A stretch of 64,000 nt of DNA, taken from assembly GCF_901709675.1 (NCBI RefSeq), contig NC_051094.1, positions 1,654,501 through 1,718,500 of the forward strand, written 5' to 3'. The translations under genes were made by a program, and so were the position numbers. This document shows, piece by piece, positions 38,301 through 53,300 of this stretch. The stretch comes from Syngnathus acus. Lineage: Eukaryota; Chordata; Actinopteri; Syngnathiformes; Syngnathidae. Within the stretch, counting starts at the first letter, position 1. Every line of letters starts with the position of its first letter. Below the pieces are notes generated by a model. It made no database searches, was not told where the DNA came from, and saw only the letters and a program-made list of their open reading frames with translations.

Positions 38301-41300
38301 GCCTTGCTCTCAGAGAAGGCCCCCCCCCTCCCAACACATGAGTGTAATGTGTTCTCCAGTTCTGGACTAAAGCCCCAATGGGACAAGAAACCAGGTGGCC
38401 CGACCACTGAGACGTTCACCTTTCTCCTGCTTCCTCTCACTCTTACTTCACCTTTTTGTTTTTTTTGTGTGTCACTCACTGTCCGTGAACATTTTGACAA
38501 AATAGCTTCATCTCGTAACCTCCTTTTACCTCCCACAGGGTGAACGCTGTTCCTTCTCAGTGCAGATGTGGTTCTACTTCCTGTGTGGTCTCCGTAGTGA
38601 TCTGTGGGCCGTCCTCCCGCCACAGTTAGCCAAAGAGTTGCTGGGACAGGTTCTGTCGGAAACACTACAGGTGCTGGTGAAGAGATACGCCAGGGCCCGA
38701 CCTTCGTATAAGAGACACCTGCAGATAAGGTACTTCCAGACAGAATGATATATCTGGACCGTCCTTTACACATTCTTTTCCTCGTGTACAAGATGTGACA
38801 TCACAGCAGTGCTCCTGTTCGTGGAGCATCTATTGTGGAGCGTGTGCGAAAGTCCCGAGTCCTTGCTTCGCCGCGACCCGTCATCGGCGGTCACCATAAT
38901 AGCGGGTGGATCCGACTGGCCCTACCAGATCCATAGCTTGTGCGAACAGCTCCTGACGGTCCTCGTCATCGGCACGGCGCCGCTAACGTTGTTGTACAGG
39001 TTTGTGCGTCGCTAAACGTTAGCTGTCGAAACGATGTTGTTCACAGTTAATGTTCGAACTCTGTCTTTTCCAGAACATTTATGGATAACGATGAGTCGCA
39101 GCAGTTAGACAAGCCTGTGGTCCATTGGCTAAATGCTCTGGAACCAAACATCTACACGGAACAAGTCATACAGTATGTATTGAATGCAACGCCGTAATCA
39201 ATCGTAATCCAACAAGAACAATTCACAAGCCCGTTTCTTGTACGTGTACATGTGATCATACCTACACGTGTGTCTGGTTACTTGTGTGACCTCCAAGGTG
39301 CAGTCAATCACTCACCCTTGACTCCCCCCCCCCTCCTCCCCTGTAATCTCCCTCACAGCCAGAGGTGATGTCACTGCTCGCTGATGGCGCACAAATCAAA
39401 CGAACCCCCGCACTTGTGCTCCAATGTACTGGCGAGCGGGAATTAGTTTACTTTTATGACCTCTTTATTTTTTTTGCTCCCACCTCTTTGCTTTGCATGC
39501 AACGGCGCCAGTGGGGCCTGGTGGTGGCTTGAAGCCAGTCCTCCAACATACTGGATCGGGACTTGGAGGCCAAATATTACCTTAGCCCATAAAATGAAAT
39601 AAAGAAAAACACTGTAATGATTATTAAATGAAACGATAATAAAATCACAAAGCACATGAACAAACCATCAGACCGACATGCTTTAAACAAAGTGCAGTCG
39701 TGAAAGTTTAATTCTTTTGTTGACCACACTCGAAACTCAAAACACAAATTATTTCCAGCCTCATCAAAACAACCTAACAAAAAGTTTAGTTAAATAGCAC
39801 TCTAAAATACTGTTCTTTAAAAAAAAAAAAAGCTTCACAATAATATGATTAAATACAAAATATGAAACATTTTTGTATTAGGATTAATTCGTTGCGATGC
39901 CTCTCAGAAATGTGCGACCCGGCCACTGGGGGGGCAGTACGATAGGGTCATGCAGACACAAGTAAAAAGAACTTCACAAATACTTGAAGTGACTCAACAC
40001 TTTCAGTAATCCAAGGTGTTTTTTCATCAAGGATAAAAAAAAATATTGATATGGTGTCTGTCTACTTGTTTTGCTGCACAGCTTGTGTTCCAATGTCTTG
40101 CTAACTTTAGCAACATCTCCTGTCCATCTGTCCGTCTCTCTCATTCACTCTAAGCGTGTGCGTGTGCATGTGCGTGAGGTTCCACAATCCGACTCGATTT
40201 ATCAGTGCTGTTAAAAGAGGATTTCTTCTGGATTTGCGGCCGCACTGACATCATAAATTGCTCTGTCAGATGGAGGCATAGTTTGCCTCCGTCAAGCAGC
40301 GGGGTGCACCGCGCCGTAGCTTTCCCCCTCTCAAATAGAATGCTTAATTTCTGTGTAGACGTCCCCCGTGAAGCCTCCCCGCCTCCTTGCGCCTCAGACA
40401 AACTCCGTCCATGCCTTCCATTAGGTTTTATTGAGATGTATAAAGTAGCATGCCGGCGCGCGCACATTCACACACGTCGGCGTGTCCTCGCACTAGCACG
40501 CATACACACTGAGTGGTGTACACACACACGCATGCACGTTTGCACACGCCGAGGATACGGCTCATTACCCACAGCTGGCTGCAGCCTCTTGGTTATACAA
40601 AAGATGTAGGAGGGGGGTGTATATTCATGTATTTGGCTGTCTCCCAAATGTTAATTTGCTTTTAGCCGGCCACGATTAGAGCTAATTCCTTCCCGGTGCA
40701 CATTGTGAATACAAGCGAGAGTGAAGACATTTGCTGAGTCGACAGAGGGACACTGAAGGATCTTAACCTTGTTGCGGGGATTTCAATCACAGCGGTACCT
40801 TGAAAGTTGAAAGCAATTGGGTTCAGAACTTTGGGTGTTTGGGTTCTGAAGCAACTTTTTCTCTGAGAAAATAATGGGAATTTATCACGTATTATAAAAT
40901 GAATAATGAATAGTGTTACTTTAAAATATCACGAAAGTAAAAAGTCCTCCAGTCAATTACTTAAGGTAGTAGAAAAAAAATCAAATAATTGAGTGACATA
41001 TAAATTGGTCATTCAAGCACGTCTTCTATTGTAACTCGGAGGAATTTAATTTCACATACAATGGCCGCCTGGTCTATACGAAGCTATGAAACTCCATTCT
41101 TCCATTCAAGCACATATTTGATTTCTGTCTGTCTCATCCACCATATTGAAGCATATTCCCTCCTTTGTTGTCTCTTACCTGACACTGCAGAACTGTCAAC
41201 TTGTTTTTCCATCCCTCCGCTCTCAGAGACGGCCTTGTGGGCCAGGAAGCCTCTGAATGTCAGCTCCGGCTGCTGACCTCTGACCCCGGAAGCAATCCCA

Positions 41301-44300
41301 GGTTGCTGCTGCGAATGCTACTTCACAGAGACTGTCACCTGCCCCGTACGCTCCTGCAAAACTCTTGTAAGTCATGTCCGTGTGACCTTTTACAGATATT
41401 GCTGTGCACACAAAACTTTTGAAACAATATGTTTTAAAATAAGATTTAAGATTCTTTCATCTCCCCCGCCTCCAAATTCATTTTTCTCAACAGAATATAA
41501 ATCATTTGGTGCATGTTACCTAACTCCGTAACGAAGCTCTTAACTTTTACAGACATGAAACGATCTCCCTCTCATTTTATTAGGTCATCATTATCATCAT
41601 CATCATCATCATCATCCTCACCTCGGTCATCAGCGCCACTAAATCAATAGAGTGCAGTAATAAACACTCAACAGACCCAAGCAGTGCACATATGCTGACC
41701 TTTAAAGATTTTGCATTCCTCCTCCTCTCCCTTTGTACCGGCAACAGTCTAACCTTTAAAGACTGTTGTGCGCTCGCACATTAATTCCCATTATCCTGAC
41801 CTCATTAATAACAACTCTCGCCGCGCCGTTCTCCGGGCCGACCGGAGAGTTCTGGCTCCGAGGCGCTGGGATGCCTCGGCGCCGTATATCAACGCTAGAA
41901 GCGCTGACTCTTGCATGTTATCGCAGTGACGGCCTAATTAAGCGAGAAGCGGGAAGACGGCGCCTTGACTGAAAGCTTGCACTCTCGTAAGCATCTGCGG
42001 TAGCTTTGTGTGGGTATACAAATTGGAGACAAATGAGGAGAAAAATCAGCAGAAGGTGTCATCCAAGTGTTCGGTCAACACACCCTGTCAGCTTCTTCAT
42101 TGTGTGCTCTCTTGACACTTGTATTTAGTTTGTTTCTTGAAAAGTCCAACTTATCTTTTTGTATGGGGACACAGGGGATCATGTTTGAGTAACTGGTTGT
42201 ATTCATGCTATTCATTTTTTCCGTTACTGCAGTTTGCAATGAGCACTGCTTTTACCTGCTTCAAGACGGAATAGGAAACTCCCCGGTGACAAGTCGAATA
42301 AATAAAATAAAATAATTTAAAATCTAATTAAATTAAATAAATATAATAAAATGAAATAACTTTTTTATTTAAAAAATAATTGAAAGTGTAATTAAATCAA
42401 ATAAATATAATACAATACAAATAAAACTTTCCCCCTAAAATGATCTGCTGTGCCATCATCAGAGAACCCGCTTTGTTCTCAATCCCGTTTCCACGGACCG
42501 TCACGGTCACAAGACTGATACCCGGAACGTTTTCTCCTTGAGGACCAATTACCAGACAGGCAGAGAACAAGATAGTGGCACAAACCACCTAATAGACTGA
42601 TTATAGGTCGGCTCGGTTCAACACTTAAGAAGTGTGCTCGATGTATGATTGTGCAAGAGAGGGGAACAAGTGAGTGACATTGCAGAGAAGAAATCATTTC
42701 TCATTTGGATCTTCTGTGGTGATGTTAATGACCATGCATGGGACCAAAAGTGTTACATCTTCGTTCAAAATCATTTCAAATTCATCCAAAGTAAGCCACA
42801 TTACAGCACACTTGTTCACCGTAACCATGGCAACATTGTTTGGTGTCAACCGCCACACACTCCAGCTCACCCTTGACCCTAATAAGGACCCGTGTGATAG
42901 AAACGAATGGCCGCCTATCATTTCAAATCAAAACTTCACCAGTATTCAACTAATTGCAACTTTTTTATGTGCGATCTCCCGAGGCTCCCGACGGCAGGGT
43001 TTCACACCCTATTCAAATAGCTGTCAACTCTGACAGACCGCTGGATATCTGCCACCTCTGGAGCAACGGGCCTCTGCTCAGCAACCCCTGTCAACTTAGC
43101 ACACACACACACACACACACACACGATATCGGCAGCGCGTATAGACATGGACACACACCTCCGTCAGCCTCGTGCTTCGACAGCTAGCCCAGAAGGACAC
43201 CCTGTCAAAACCTCTTTCCTTTCACTTCCCGTCTCCATGTGCTGTATATCCCACAGCCGCGGGGCTTTGAAATCTGCTTCTCTCTTTTTTTTTTTTTGTA
43301 CCCTCACATCCATCGAACACAGATGTGAGTTTTCCTCTTCCCTTTCTAATCCACGATACCTTTTGTTCGTCCATTCTGTTAACACATGTCGGAGTGAGCC
43401 TTGACATTTTGCAATGTTTTTTATTTTCTCGTGGAAGGAAAACAAAATTGAAATGATCTAGATGATGTGTAGCATACACCCCCTGCTACAATGAGCTGTT
43501 TTTCTTCTGGATACTTTTCCTTTAAAAATATGAATTGAATAAAACAAAGCGTCGTTTTTATCATTGTCATTTTTAATAGTCGTCATCTATGCTATGTTTA
43601 CATTGTGTTTGAACGACAAAATGTATTTAATATTTTCTTTGGTTGGCTGTTAATTACCACCAGTATAAAACAATTTCATTTGTATTTTATATTGTATCTT
43701 AGAGTCTTTATACAGTCTTTCCAGAATTAAAAAAAAGAAGAGAATAATGTCTTTGAGTCAATTGATTTTCAATGGATTATTAATCTCCCTTTATTCTCTC
43801 CTCTCCTTATTCACTTTCCAGATTTTTGCCAGGAAAGCCAACCAGAAATACCCACACAGGAACGCAAAGCCGGCGATGCCTTTGTCGTTGCGCTTTTCAA
43901 CATTTGTACCTGGCTGAGTGACACCCCCAAGGCCTTAACTCAGATCCTTCAACCATACCTGGAGAGTTTGCATGTATGGCAACATCTCTACAGTCTGGCA
44001 GGTAAAGTAGCCTCCAGCCATTGAATAAAATGAATGACTTTCTTCCACAAGGTCTTGTCTTTATTATCGCCATGTGAATGCTTCTATATGTCATTTCTAA
44101 AGGCTCCCGCTGTAGTTCTGCGCTCTCCGTCAAAGCTGCATTTTACTCTCCAGCCCGTATAAAAAGACACCGAAGGCCGAGACTTGACCGCATCATTTTA
44201 AATGTCAAACACTTTAAAGCTTTGCTGTCTGTTAGGAATATTTAGATATTATATATAAGTGCGATTGTCAAGATAGAAAATGATTTTTAATCTGAAGTAT

Positions 44301-47300
44301 ATTAAACATCATAAATATATTTTTTTAAGTGCGATTGTCAAGGTAGAAAATGATTTTTAATATGAAACCAAAATGAGTGATTTGTTTCTTTTTGGAGATT
44401 TTTGGGAATCAATTAAAACCAGATTGAGAGATTTGCTCAATGTCATCCAACTATCATTTATTCCCACAAGCTGGTTAGTTTAATTATTGGATTGTACCAA
44501 ATCTTTCATATACCAGCTAGTCAGGAAGGGAATGTTCGTAAATCAGACCGAGAAGTTTCACTACTTCTCCACTTATATCACACATCACGCGTCGTAGTAG
44601 CGAGCGGTTTCAAATCGATACACGAGTCGATACAATAACGCTGGGTGCAAAGTGGCAAAACCAAGTGACTTTGAAAAATAGGTCTAGGTCTCACCTGCCT
44701 CGGCGTAGTGCCTCGTCAAACAGCTATATCATTTTGTGTTCCGCTCCAGTCTTTTTCTGTGGGTCTGAGGTCGCACATTTGTTAGACGTCCCATAAGATT
44801 TCACAGCGCTTCCAATACCGCCAGCATACTTTATCTGTCCCGTAGCCTTTGCTTCTACGGCGGCAGCTACGGGAAATTTATGGCCGCCGTACAACTTCAT
44901 GCGGTGGCTTCGCAAGCCATCAATACGAGCCGGATATGAAAGGGCAGAGCGACGGAAGACGTACTGTACGGCACCTTGAGAGGGTACTAAGACTTTCACC
45001 GTCGGGCCAATGAAATTGATTGAAAACATCTGAATGGGGCCGGTTATTACTTGCTTTATTACAGACATTTTAGCTGAATATATCAGCAATCTAATCCCTA
45101 TATTTGACATTTATGTCAAAAGTAAAGTTGTGACATGATAAGAAAGTGGACTGTCCCAATGGACTCACAAGACTTGTGGTAATGTCAGCATAGCATGAGT
45201 CCAAGGTGGAATTCACCCCGGGCGTCAAATTTTGGGGGGGGGGGGGGGGTGCTAAATTTCAAGAGAGGAAAGAAGAAAGCTATCGTTATAGAAGTTGTAG
45301 TGGTCGTAAATATTCCAAATCTGCAGCAGCATTTCATTTTTGGTGCTACTATGCATGTTTTTGAAATGTGGGAGGAAGCCGGAGTACCCGGAGAAAACCC
45401 ACCCAGGCACCTTCATATTCTGTATTTTTTTCTAATTTTATTTATATACCGGCCACACGTGCCTTTAAATAATGTCATTTTCTTCTTTTGCCAGACACAA
45501 CTCAGAAAGTGCCGGTCGTGGTGGATCGTATCAGGCTAATAGTCACCAAGTCTACCAACACCATTCTGGCTCACCTGGTTACCATGGTAACAGACTGGCA
45601 TGCCACAGAGGAGCAAAGTGAAGCCTCGAAAATTGTTCCGGAAAGTGTCTTGGCTAAAGTGCCCAAAAGCTGGAACTATGTACCAGTGGAAGTACGAGCA
45701 AAGGAGACTGGGAAGGGAGACGCTTCGTTGAAGAGTAAGCAAATCAGATGGTTTTATTTCCGCATTTGTGCATTTATGAGTGCCACTCATTTATGATTAA
45801 CACTATGCTTATAAATCTTTCCTGCAGCTGTCACATCCCTCATCATTCAAGCCATGTCCTTCATTTTCACCAACCTGCCGCTGGTCGTAGCGTCCTTGCC
45901 CCTCCCCATCCGCTATCTCTTCCAAACGGCAGAGAAACATCTTTCCGAGCATGCCCGGCAACTACGCTCAGTGGGCCTGTTGCTCTGGTCCTTGTTGAAC
46001 TGCCTGATCCACAATCTCTGGGACTCGCACACACTTGAAGAAATCAGTGGGCTAGCCTTGAACTGTCAGGCCAAGGATCGCCTGGGCCTGTTGGCTGAGT
46101 GTCTGCAGGCTTCAATCGGGATTCAACAGAAGGTAAAGAATAAGATCAGAATAGACATAATGAAGGTCCAGAGTGGATAAATATATCATGTCTTTGCTGC
46201 GCTTGTTCAAGGCTAATTCATTCTTCGCTAAACCTGACCTCAGTTGAAATTGAGCCACGTGTACCTTGTGTGTGTTCCGTACGTACGGCAGGGTGTACCC
46301 AAAAGCACGGTGCACAAGGTGCTGCAGGCTCTGGAGGAAAAAAGACCAAAGTGGATAAACGTGCAGCTACAGAAGGCCCGCAAACTCTGCATAAACAGGT
46401 GAGGGGTCAACTTGGAGGTATTTAAACAGAGGTCAAGGTCAAAATGGCGTTAGCGTTCTCTAATGTGTTCATACATCCCAGACAGTGCAATCCATCACTC
46501 GGCTTGGAGATGTTGAATATTCAATGGGGGTTGCATTGTATTCATATCATTTGATTGAATACATGATTTTCCCACAAGACGTTATATGTCTGATGTATTA
46601 AAACTAAAATTGTTGTTGAGGCCTGGTAGTCAATGAAAGGGGCGGGCCAACAGACATATTTGACATTTCAGCGGGAACTTCAAGGTCGGTCGTAATCCTG
46701 AGTGCTGTTCATTCCAAAGCGCAGTCAGTGTTAGCACAAAAAAAAAAAATTGGTTCCCGCTAGAAAGCATTTGAAAGGTCAGGAAAAGCCTACAAAAACA
46801 TCTGAACTTTGTTTGGGTCAAAAAGTGACTGGTTTATTTTGAACACAACCACCTTAAGTTTGAAAAACGTTTTGTGTCGGTTTTTTAGTTTGACTTCCGC
46901 TCTTTGTTTTCATTTGATTTGTACAGGTTAGAGATGGAATGGAGGAAAAAGTTTTGAAATGATTTGGGTTGATCAAATGTGTTCATACTACCAAAACCTT
47001 GCATTTCAACAACTTTTTATACTCACCACTGTCCTTTTAGAACAAGCCTCATGTGGTTCTTGGGGGCACCAAATTGGTACACCTTAACTTTTTACCTCTA
47101 CACATTCGAGCCAAAATCATTTTATTTATTATGTTCATTCATTTTTTCTTTGTTTTGGTTTGGTTTGGTTTATATCCACCACATGCATTAGCAAAAAATA
47201 AATAAAAATAATGTGTGCATGCATGTGTACATTATGTGCGATAATTAATATTAATTAATTACACATTATTATTATTATTGAATTAGCAAAAAAAGAGGAA

Positions 47301-50300
47301 AAAATAAATAAAAATAATGTGTGTGTGCGTACATGCATGTGTTGCTGTGTGAAAAGGAAGAGTGATTATGCGTCACTTGGCCTGTCTGAGGCATTCAGTA
47401 AGATCATTACTATTCATTAAACTAACCTTCACAGGGAAGTGACGCCCGCCTTGTAAACACTTGCAATACAATGTCCGAATAAGAGACATCCTGTGCGTGT
47501 GTGGCGACTTGACTCCTCACGTGGGAAACCGCACACACTCGTTTAAAAGGGCCTTTCAAAAAACAGATGCCCTCCCAACCCTTTGCCCGCTTTTCCTTTA
47601 CTGTCTTAACCCCGCCCCCTCCCGTAGACACCCACCTTGTCTTTGCAAAGTAATTTGTAGAGGAGAAGATTATTGTTCTCCATCATGGTGACCCTGGCTG
47701 GGCTGACGGGATGCATACACAGATGAAGATGAATGCAGTTATTCCTTGGCGGAGGTCTGCCTCTTTCAGGGCACATTGGCCCTAATGACATGATTGATAG
47801 GCTGTCCCAAATCCGGAGGGGCCCTCATTAATCACCCCGCTGACTGAATCCAATCATCTGCTTCACCTGCACAGTGATGGACAGGAAAGGATACACAGCG
47901 CAGGTGCTGACACGGATGCACGGCCACCGTCCCAGACAACGTCACCGCCGAAAGAAAGAATGAGGAGGCGTACGGACGGGACGACCCCCCCGCCCGTTTC
48001 CTACGCCGCCCTCAATGTCAAGTAGCCAATGACTGGCTGACAGGCTGCACTATTCCTGCTTCCTTATAATTACAAAGCGGGGAGAGAACAATGACAGCAA
48101 GTGTATGCGAAGGAGAAGGTGTGATGGACGGTAGCGGGACATCCATCTGTATAAGAAGGCTAGGAAAATGATGGGGGCATTTGTCAGGGCTGGAGGACTG
48201 TACATGCGTGAGGACCTTGACACACACGCACGCACGCACACACAGGCAGGACATGCTGAAGACGCACAAATCACTTTTAGTGCGCCAACATCCTTCTCTC
48301 AAAATTCCTGGCAGGGGTTTGACAAAAAGTTGGGAAGGGAGTGCAAGGCGATCTGCTATCAAGTGTGAAGTTTGGTTGGATTCAAATTTTTGCATTGGGG
48401 ACGATTTGATTTTGCCTTTTTTTTTATTTGGGGAGGGGAAGGGTTACATAAGTTTTATGTACCATACATTTTAAATGAATCATTTTTTTAAATTTAATTT
48501 TCCTATGTTATAGTTCAAACTTTGCATAAATTGACAGTGGATGGATTATAATAATCCTCCAATTCACACAACCCTATCCCAGCTATAAAGTATCATTTGG
48601 GTGGTACTTTGTGTAAATTTTGAGAACCACTATTAGTCATGCTAACATCTCAACTGTTGCCCTTATTTAGCTAAAAAGGTGAGCCAAAATATTAGCTACA
48701 GAGTATACATTTGTACGATTAAAGTAAAACCACACAAATAAACATTCAAAACTATTTGATGCAAAATAAGCACATTCATTTTCCTGTGTATTAGCAGATG
48801 ACTACAATTTTCCTGTTGCTCTTCCTCCCAGACTATTTATCCCACTCAAGTTTTTGCTTACTCGTCACTTTACTCATGCTACTTGTTTTCCCTCTCCCAG
48901 CGTCCATGAGCGAGGAGGCAAGGAAAGTGCAATGGCTGCGGCCGAACTGACCGAGCAGAAAATGGACCTGATGCTGCTGGAGGTCTGCCACAAAGCAGGG
49001 GGCAGCCACTACCTGAGGCACATCCATCACATCATCCAAGGCAATGAGGTAGGGAAGCACTCCCTCTCGCCAGCACGTTAGGTGGCCGCTGGCCCGAGGC
49101 TGCCGTCCGGGGAGAACTTTTAGACCAGGAGGATAAATTAAGTAACTTATCATAGAAGTACATGGCAGAAACAAACAATTAAATTTTGCGAATTTTTGCG
49201 AACCTAGTGAATGTTAATTTTTATTTTAATATGGATAACCTGGATTTTCATCTTTATTGGTGACATTTGTAAACTACAATTTTTGTGACTTGTTCGTGTA
49301 TGTGTGCTTTTATTATTATTTTTTATTTTATTATATTGATTTTTTGTGTATTTTGTGTGAAGCATTCGTTTCAAACTTGAATTAGAAATTAGTTTTGAAT
49401 ATAAAATCTACTTTGTTATTTGGTATTGTGGCAGCCTCAGAAGAAACTATGAATAACTTTTGTTGCTGGTGAGCTCCATCACCTAGCTCATATATTTTTT
49501 ATATGTTTGTCCACAGATATAGTCTAACAACATGTGACATTCCATTGACTTGGTCTGTTCCATTCCCCACTTTTTATTTTGGTCAACTCATAACTAAAGT
49601 GACTTACGGCCAAGACAAATATCAATTTAGTCCTTGGACAGTTATATGAAGTAAGCGGCCTTCAATGACCGCCAGGCGCATAGTTACACTTCCCATCTAT
49701 TTTACAATAGATTGTCTATAAGGATGCAGCTTGGAATAGCAACAACATGTGCGGCATGTTTATTATTTGATGGATTTCATAAACAGCAATGACTCTGATG
49801 GAATGCGAATAGGTTACCTAAGCAGGCTGGAGCTTTGGAGCTCCACCCCTGCCAAGGCTGAGACAAGAGCATTCAGGTCAGGGACACTTTGAGCTGGCGG
49901 TGAGATGGAAGGAGAGGAGGTTCGCGAGCCATGTCCGAGTGACGGATGGCCGTGCCGAGTTTGCAGCAGGACATCCACAATACGCAAAATGACTTTCACA
50001 TTTGTCTTTGTGTTCTTGTACACCACTGCAGCTGCCAAATGATAACCTACTGCCAAAATGCTTTCAGTTGAATTGATTTTTTCCATAACACTGTTTTTTG
50101 TTGGTAATCTCATCGGTTTACTTCTGTCTGGTCCGCAGGATTTGCTGATGTCCAAATTGAGCGGTAACACGGACTTGCCCTGTGAGCCACCTCGTCCGGT
50201 GAGCTTTGACGTCAGTGATCGTTTCGGCATCACCAAATTCAACCCTCTTGAACAGTTTGACCGAATCGGCAAAAAGAAGCTGGATCAGGTTCGTCAACTT

Positions 50301-53300
50301 TTTAAAAAGTGTTGCTAGTGACCTCTTTTTTTATTAATTTAATTATTTATATATTTTGTCAAGTCGTTTTCAGAATTGCCTTGCTAATTTTAGTTTGTAG
50401 CATTTTTAGAATTTCAGTTTTTTTTTCTTTCTTTCAGCACTTTCATGCTAAAACTTGCACACACTCGATATCTCACGTAGTGCACACTTAACTATTTCTT
50501 CCCGATTGTAGTTTTTCCAATTTCCGCACAGTTGTTTGTATTTTCCAATACATTGTCCTGTTTTCAGCCTATTACAGGAAACTGAATAGCTTTGCATAGA
50601 AACACCTTATTAGGAGAATGATTAACACGACTTCTCCACTTTGGACGCCTATGCAGTTTGTCAAATAGAGTGGAGCCAGGAGGAGGCGAAGTTCCATCCA
50701 TCAATCTCCTGTGAAGAATGATCAGAGAGAGGATGGATGGATGAATGGATGGAGTTCTCCTCCTTTTGTCAATAAAGCTCAGTCTGCAGTTAGGATTGAC
50801 ATTTTGGCAATCGAAACACTCCGATTTTTTATCCGCTTCCCCAATCTGGCGCCGGTGCCAAGTGTGTTAATGTTGTGTTGAGGAGAAGAACCAAGAGAGA
50901 CAAAAGCGGAAGAGAAGGAAGACTAAAGACCCCCAACCCCAAAATTGATTTATTGTTCTATAAATAATCAAAACATCCCCTCAAATGGATTTATAAATTA
51001 ATTGCTGTCTGATTGGAATAAAAAAAAGAGATGATAAATGGCCTAGTGTTGGTGGCCAGCACTTGGGACTTCTTTTTTGTACGTGGATCTCAGTTGTTAA
51101 CCCCGATTTATATCTAACGGCATTTATCTACAGGTTGCTATGGTTGAGTGGGCGTGGGAGTGGACAAGGCTGCTGCCAGCGTATCAGGACATGTGCCAAA
51201 TCACCTTCAAAAATCTGCTGGCCAACAGGTAAAACGCTGATTCTGCATTTTGCATCAACACCAAGACTCAAAGTGTATGGAATGTCCGAAGATAAGTCAT
51301 TTGTGTGCTGGCCGAATAGTAAATTATCGGTAGGTGCGCGGCCCCCAAAAGACGTGAATAAGATTGAATAAGCACATATAGTGTCTTGCAGATCTTCACT
51401 TATTTTCATATTGCACCATATTTTCAGCAATTAAAATTAGAAATACAAAATATAGATCTAACAATTTAGAACATAATAATTAAATGTCCATTCATTTTAA
51501 TGACAGATGTTATGTCGATCTTACGTTACAAATGGGGTCATGAAACAAACGTAACTTTCCGTCCCACTCTGTGTTTAATAGTGATCCAATTTCCACTTGA
51601 CATTTGCGACACCAGGTAACATTTCTAATACCTGGTCAGGCGGGGTTCTAAGGATGTCGGGTCAATCCCACAAACTTGTCGAGAGGAGGTTAACAAAGCT
51701 CGACACTTGGCATCATCTGATGGACTTCACCCAAAGTCCACTCATGATGTCCCATCTTCCTCACCCGGCTTGTCCTCTCCCGTTCTCGCTCTGAAACGGG
51801 CATCAATATTTATGCCGGTATATGTGACACATATGAGATGGCAATACTTCAGGTTGTTCCCTGCGCTCCATTCCCAGCTGTCACGCTGCCAGCGATCAGG
51901 GAGCCATGGGGCTACTGCACCTTGTCTCCACGCCTACGCTCAATCCATTCTAAATCACCGCCATTGTAAAACACACGCACACCCCTTGCTAACAAAGGGC
52001 AAGCCCTGCATCTGCCAAGGACACAGGTCTAATAAGTGTGCAGCCCTGTGCTGTGTTGTGATGAGCTTGGTCTTCTCGAGGCCCTTTTTCACACGCACCA
52101 TGACATTCTGCCTTGTCACGCCATTTGTTCACCTGAACCGAATAGCATTCATAAACACAGGCTCTCATTTATGGTGGATCGACGTGGATGAAGCAATACG
52201 ATGAGATGAGGCGTAGGTGGAGGAGGGGTTAAAGGTTATATAACTCACCCTAATCTCACTGGATCAAAATTGTCTGCATTGCTGTCATTTGCCTCATTAG
52301 TCTGCCTTTGTTGGGCCAAAGGAGCAGATTTCATGGAGGATTAGAAGTTTGTTTTCATGGCTGGCATCATGTAAGCGGTCCAAGAGTGCTCTAAAGGAAA
52401 AGGACATTTGTGGGTTGATGCGTTGATGACTCACTGTTTGTTGCCACAGATAATAATAACGCTTCACAGCAAATGCTATTTTATCCAATCCAACCGGTTC
52501 GACCTCACGTCCAAAAAGTTCTTAAATCGGAGTTCTACTTTTGAACAGGGCTATTTTACCAACCTTTACCAAGTCTGACATTATTATCTAAAGTTGTCCT
52601 TCCTGAAAAATAATATGCGTTTCAAGTTGTACTCTTAGGAATTCAGCGGAAATATTCAGAGGCGGAATATCCGCTGCGTATAACATCATAACATTGTCAT
52701 TGTATCCCACGAGAGGTCAGCTCAATGAGCATATAGTAAAATAGAAGTAAAATATTAAAAAAACTATATATATACACACGCACACACACACACATATATA
52801 TATATATATAGATATCTATTGAGTTCCTGTGAGAAGAGACCTCCTCATGCTGCTTGATGTAGTCCATTTTACAAGTTTTATTCACCTTGAATGACTTCCC
52901 TTTCTTATCCAGAGCTAATAATTTGCTCCCCAGACTGTGTAAGTTAGCAGTGCGGCCCATTGGCCGGTGGCCTTCTATATATTGTTACAGTGGCAGGACA
53001 GTTATTGTGCCCAGGGTTTATATCACATTCTAATAGAGCAAGGCTATGAGTTAAGGGCGCTGGGCTTTTACACCGGGGCCGTTAAATCACTGTTCAGATG
53101 ACTTCATTAGCAGAGCAGGACACATGCTGAGACACTTATCCCTCCACATACACACACACACACACACACGCTTTCACCCTGCTACCTTGACGGTGTAGCG
53201 TTGGGGTTAGACAGGATGGGGAGTGGATTTATTCAGGTGTGTGTGTCCTTCTTTGTCACCCGTCACTTCAGTTCCCTCAGCATGATGGCTCATCCATCAT

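Larger units (their letters stand above)
41367..43821 (+). other. kiaa0825: kiaa0825 intron 14
   Basis: 2.45 kb. It contains an ATC microsatellite (about 41585-41616), a CpG-dense block (41800-41970), degenerate AAATAAAT-type sequence (42296-42430) and a CA microsatellite (43100-43124). Confidence 0.7.
44002..45494 (+). other. kiaa0825: kiaa0825 intron 15
   Basis: 1.5 kb. Contains a 70-bp-spaced direct repeat (44257 and 44327), the antisense ORF at 44724-45068, a 16-nt G tract (45234-45249) and a dispersed repeat fragment (45361-45410). Confidence 0.7.

Noticed and set aside
38207-38791. 194-codon minus-strand ORF
   Set aside because: It is the antisense of kiaa0825 exon 11 and its flanks; the plus-strand exon is strongly supported by similarity and splice sites.
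41274-41286. Perfect DR1 motif TGACCTCTGACCC
   Set aside because: Lies within conserved coding exon 14 (LLTSDPG), so the sequence is explained by coding constraint.
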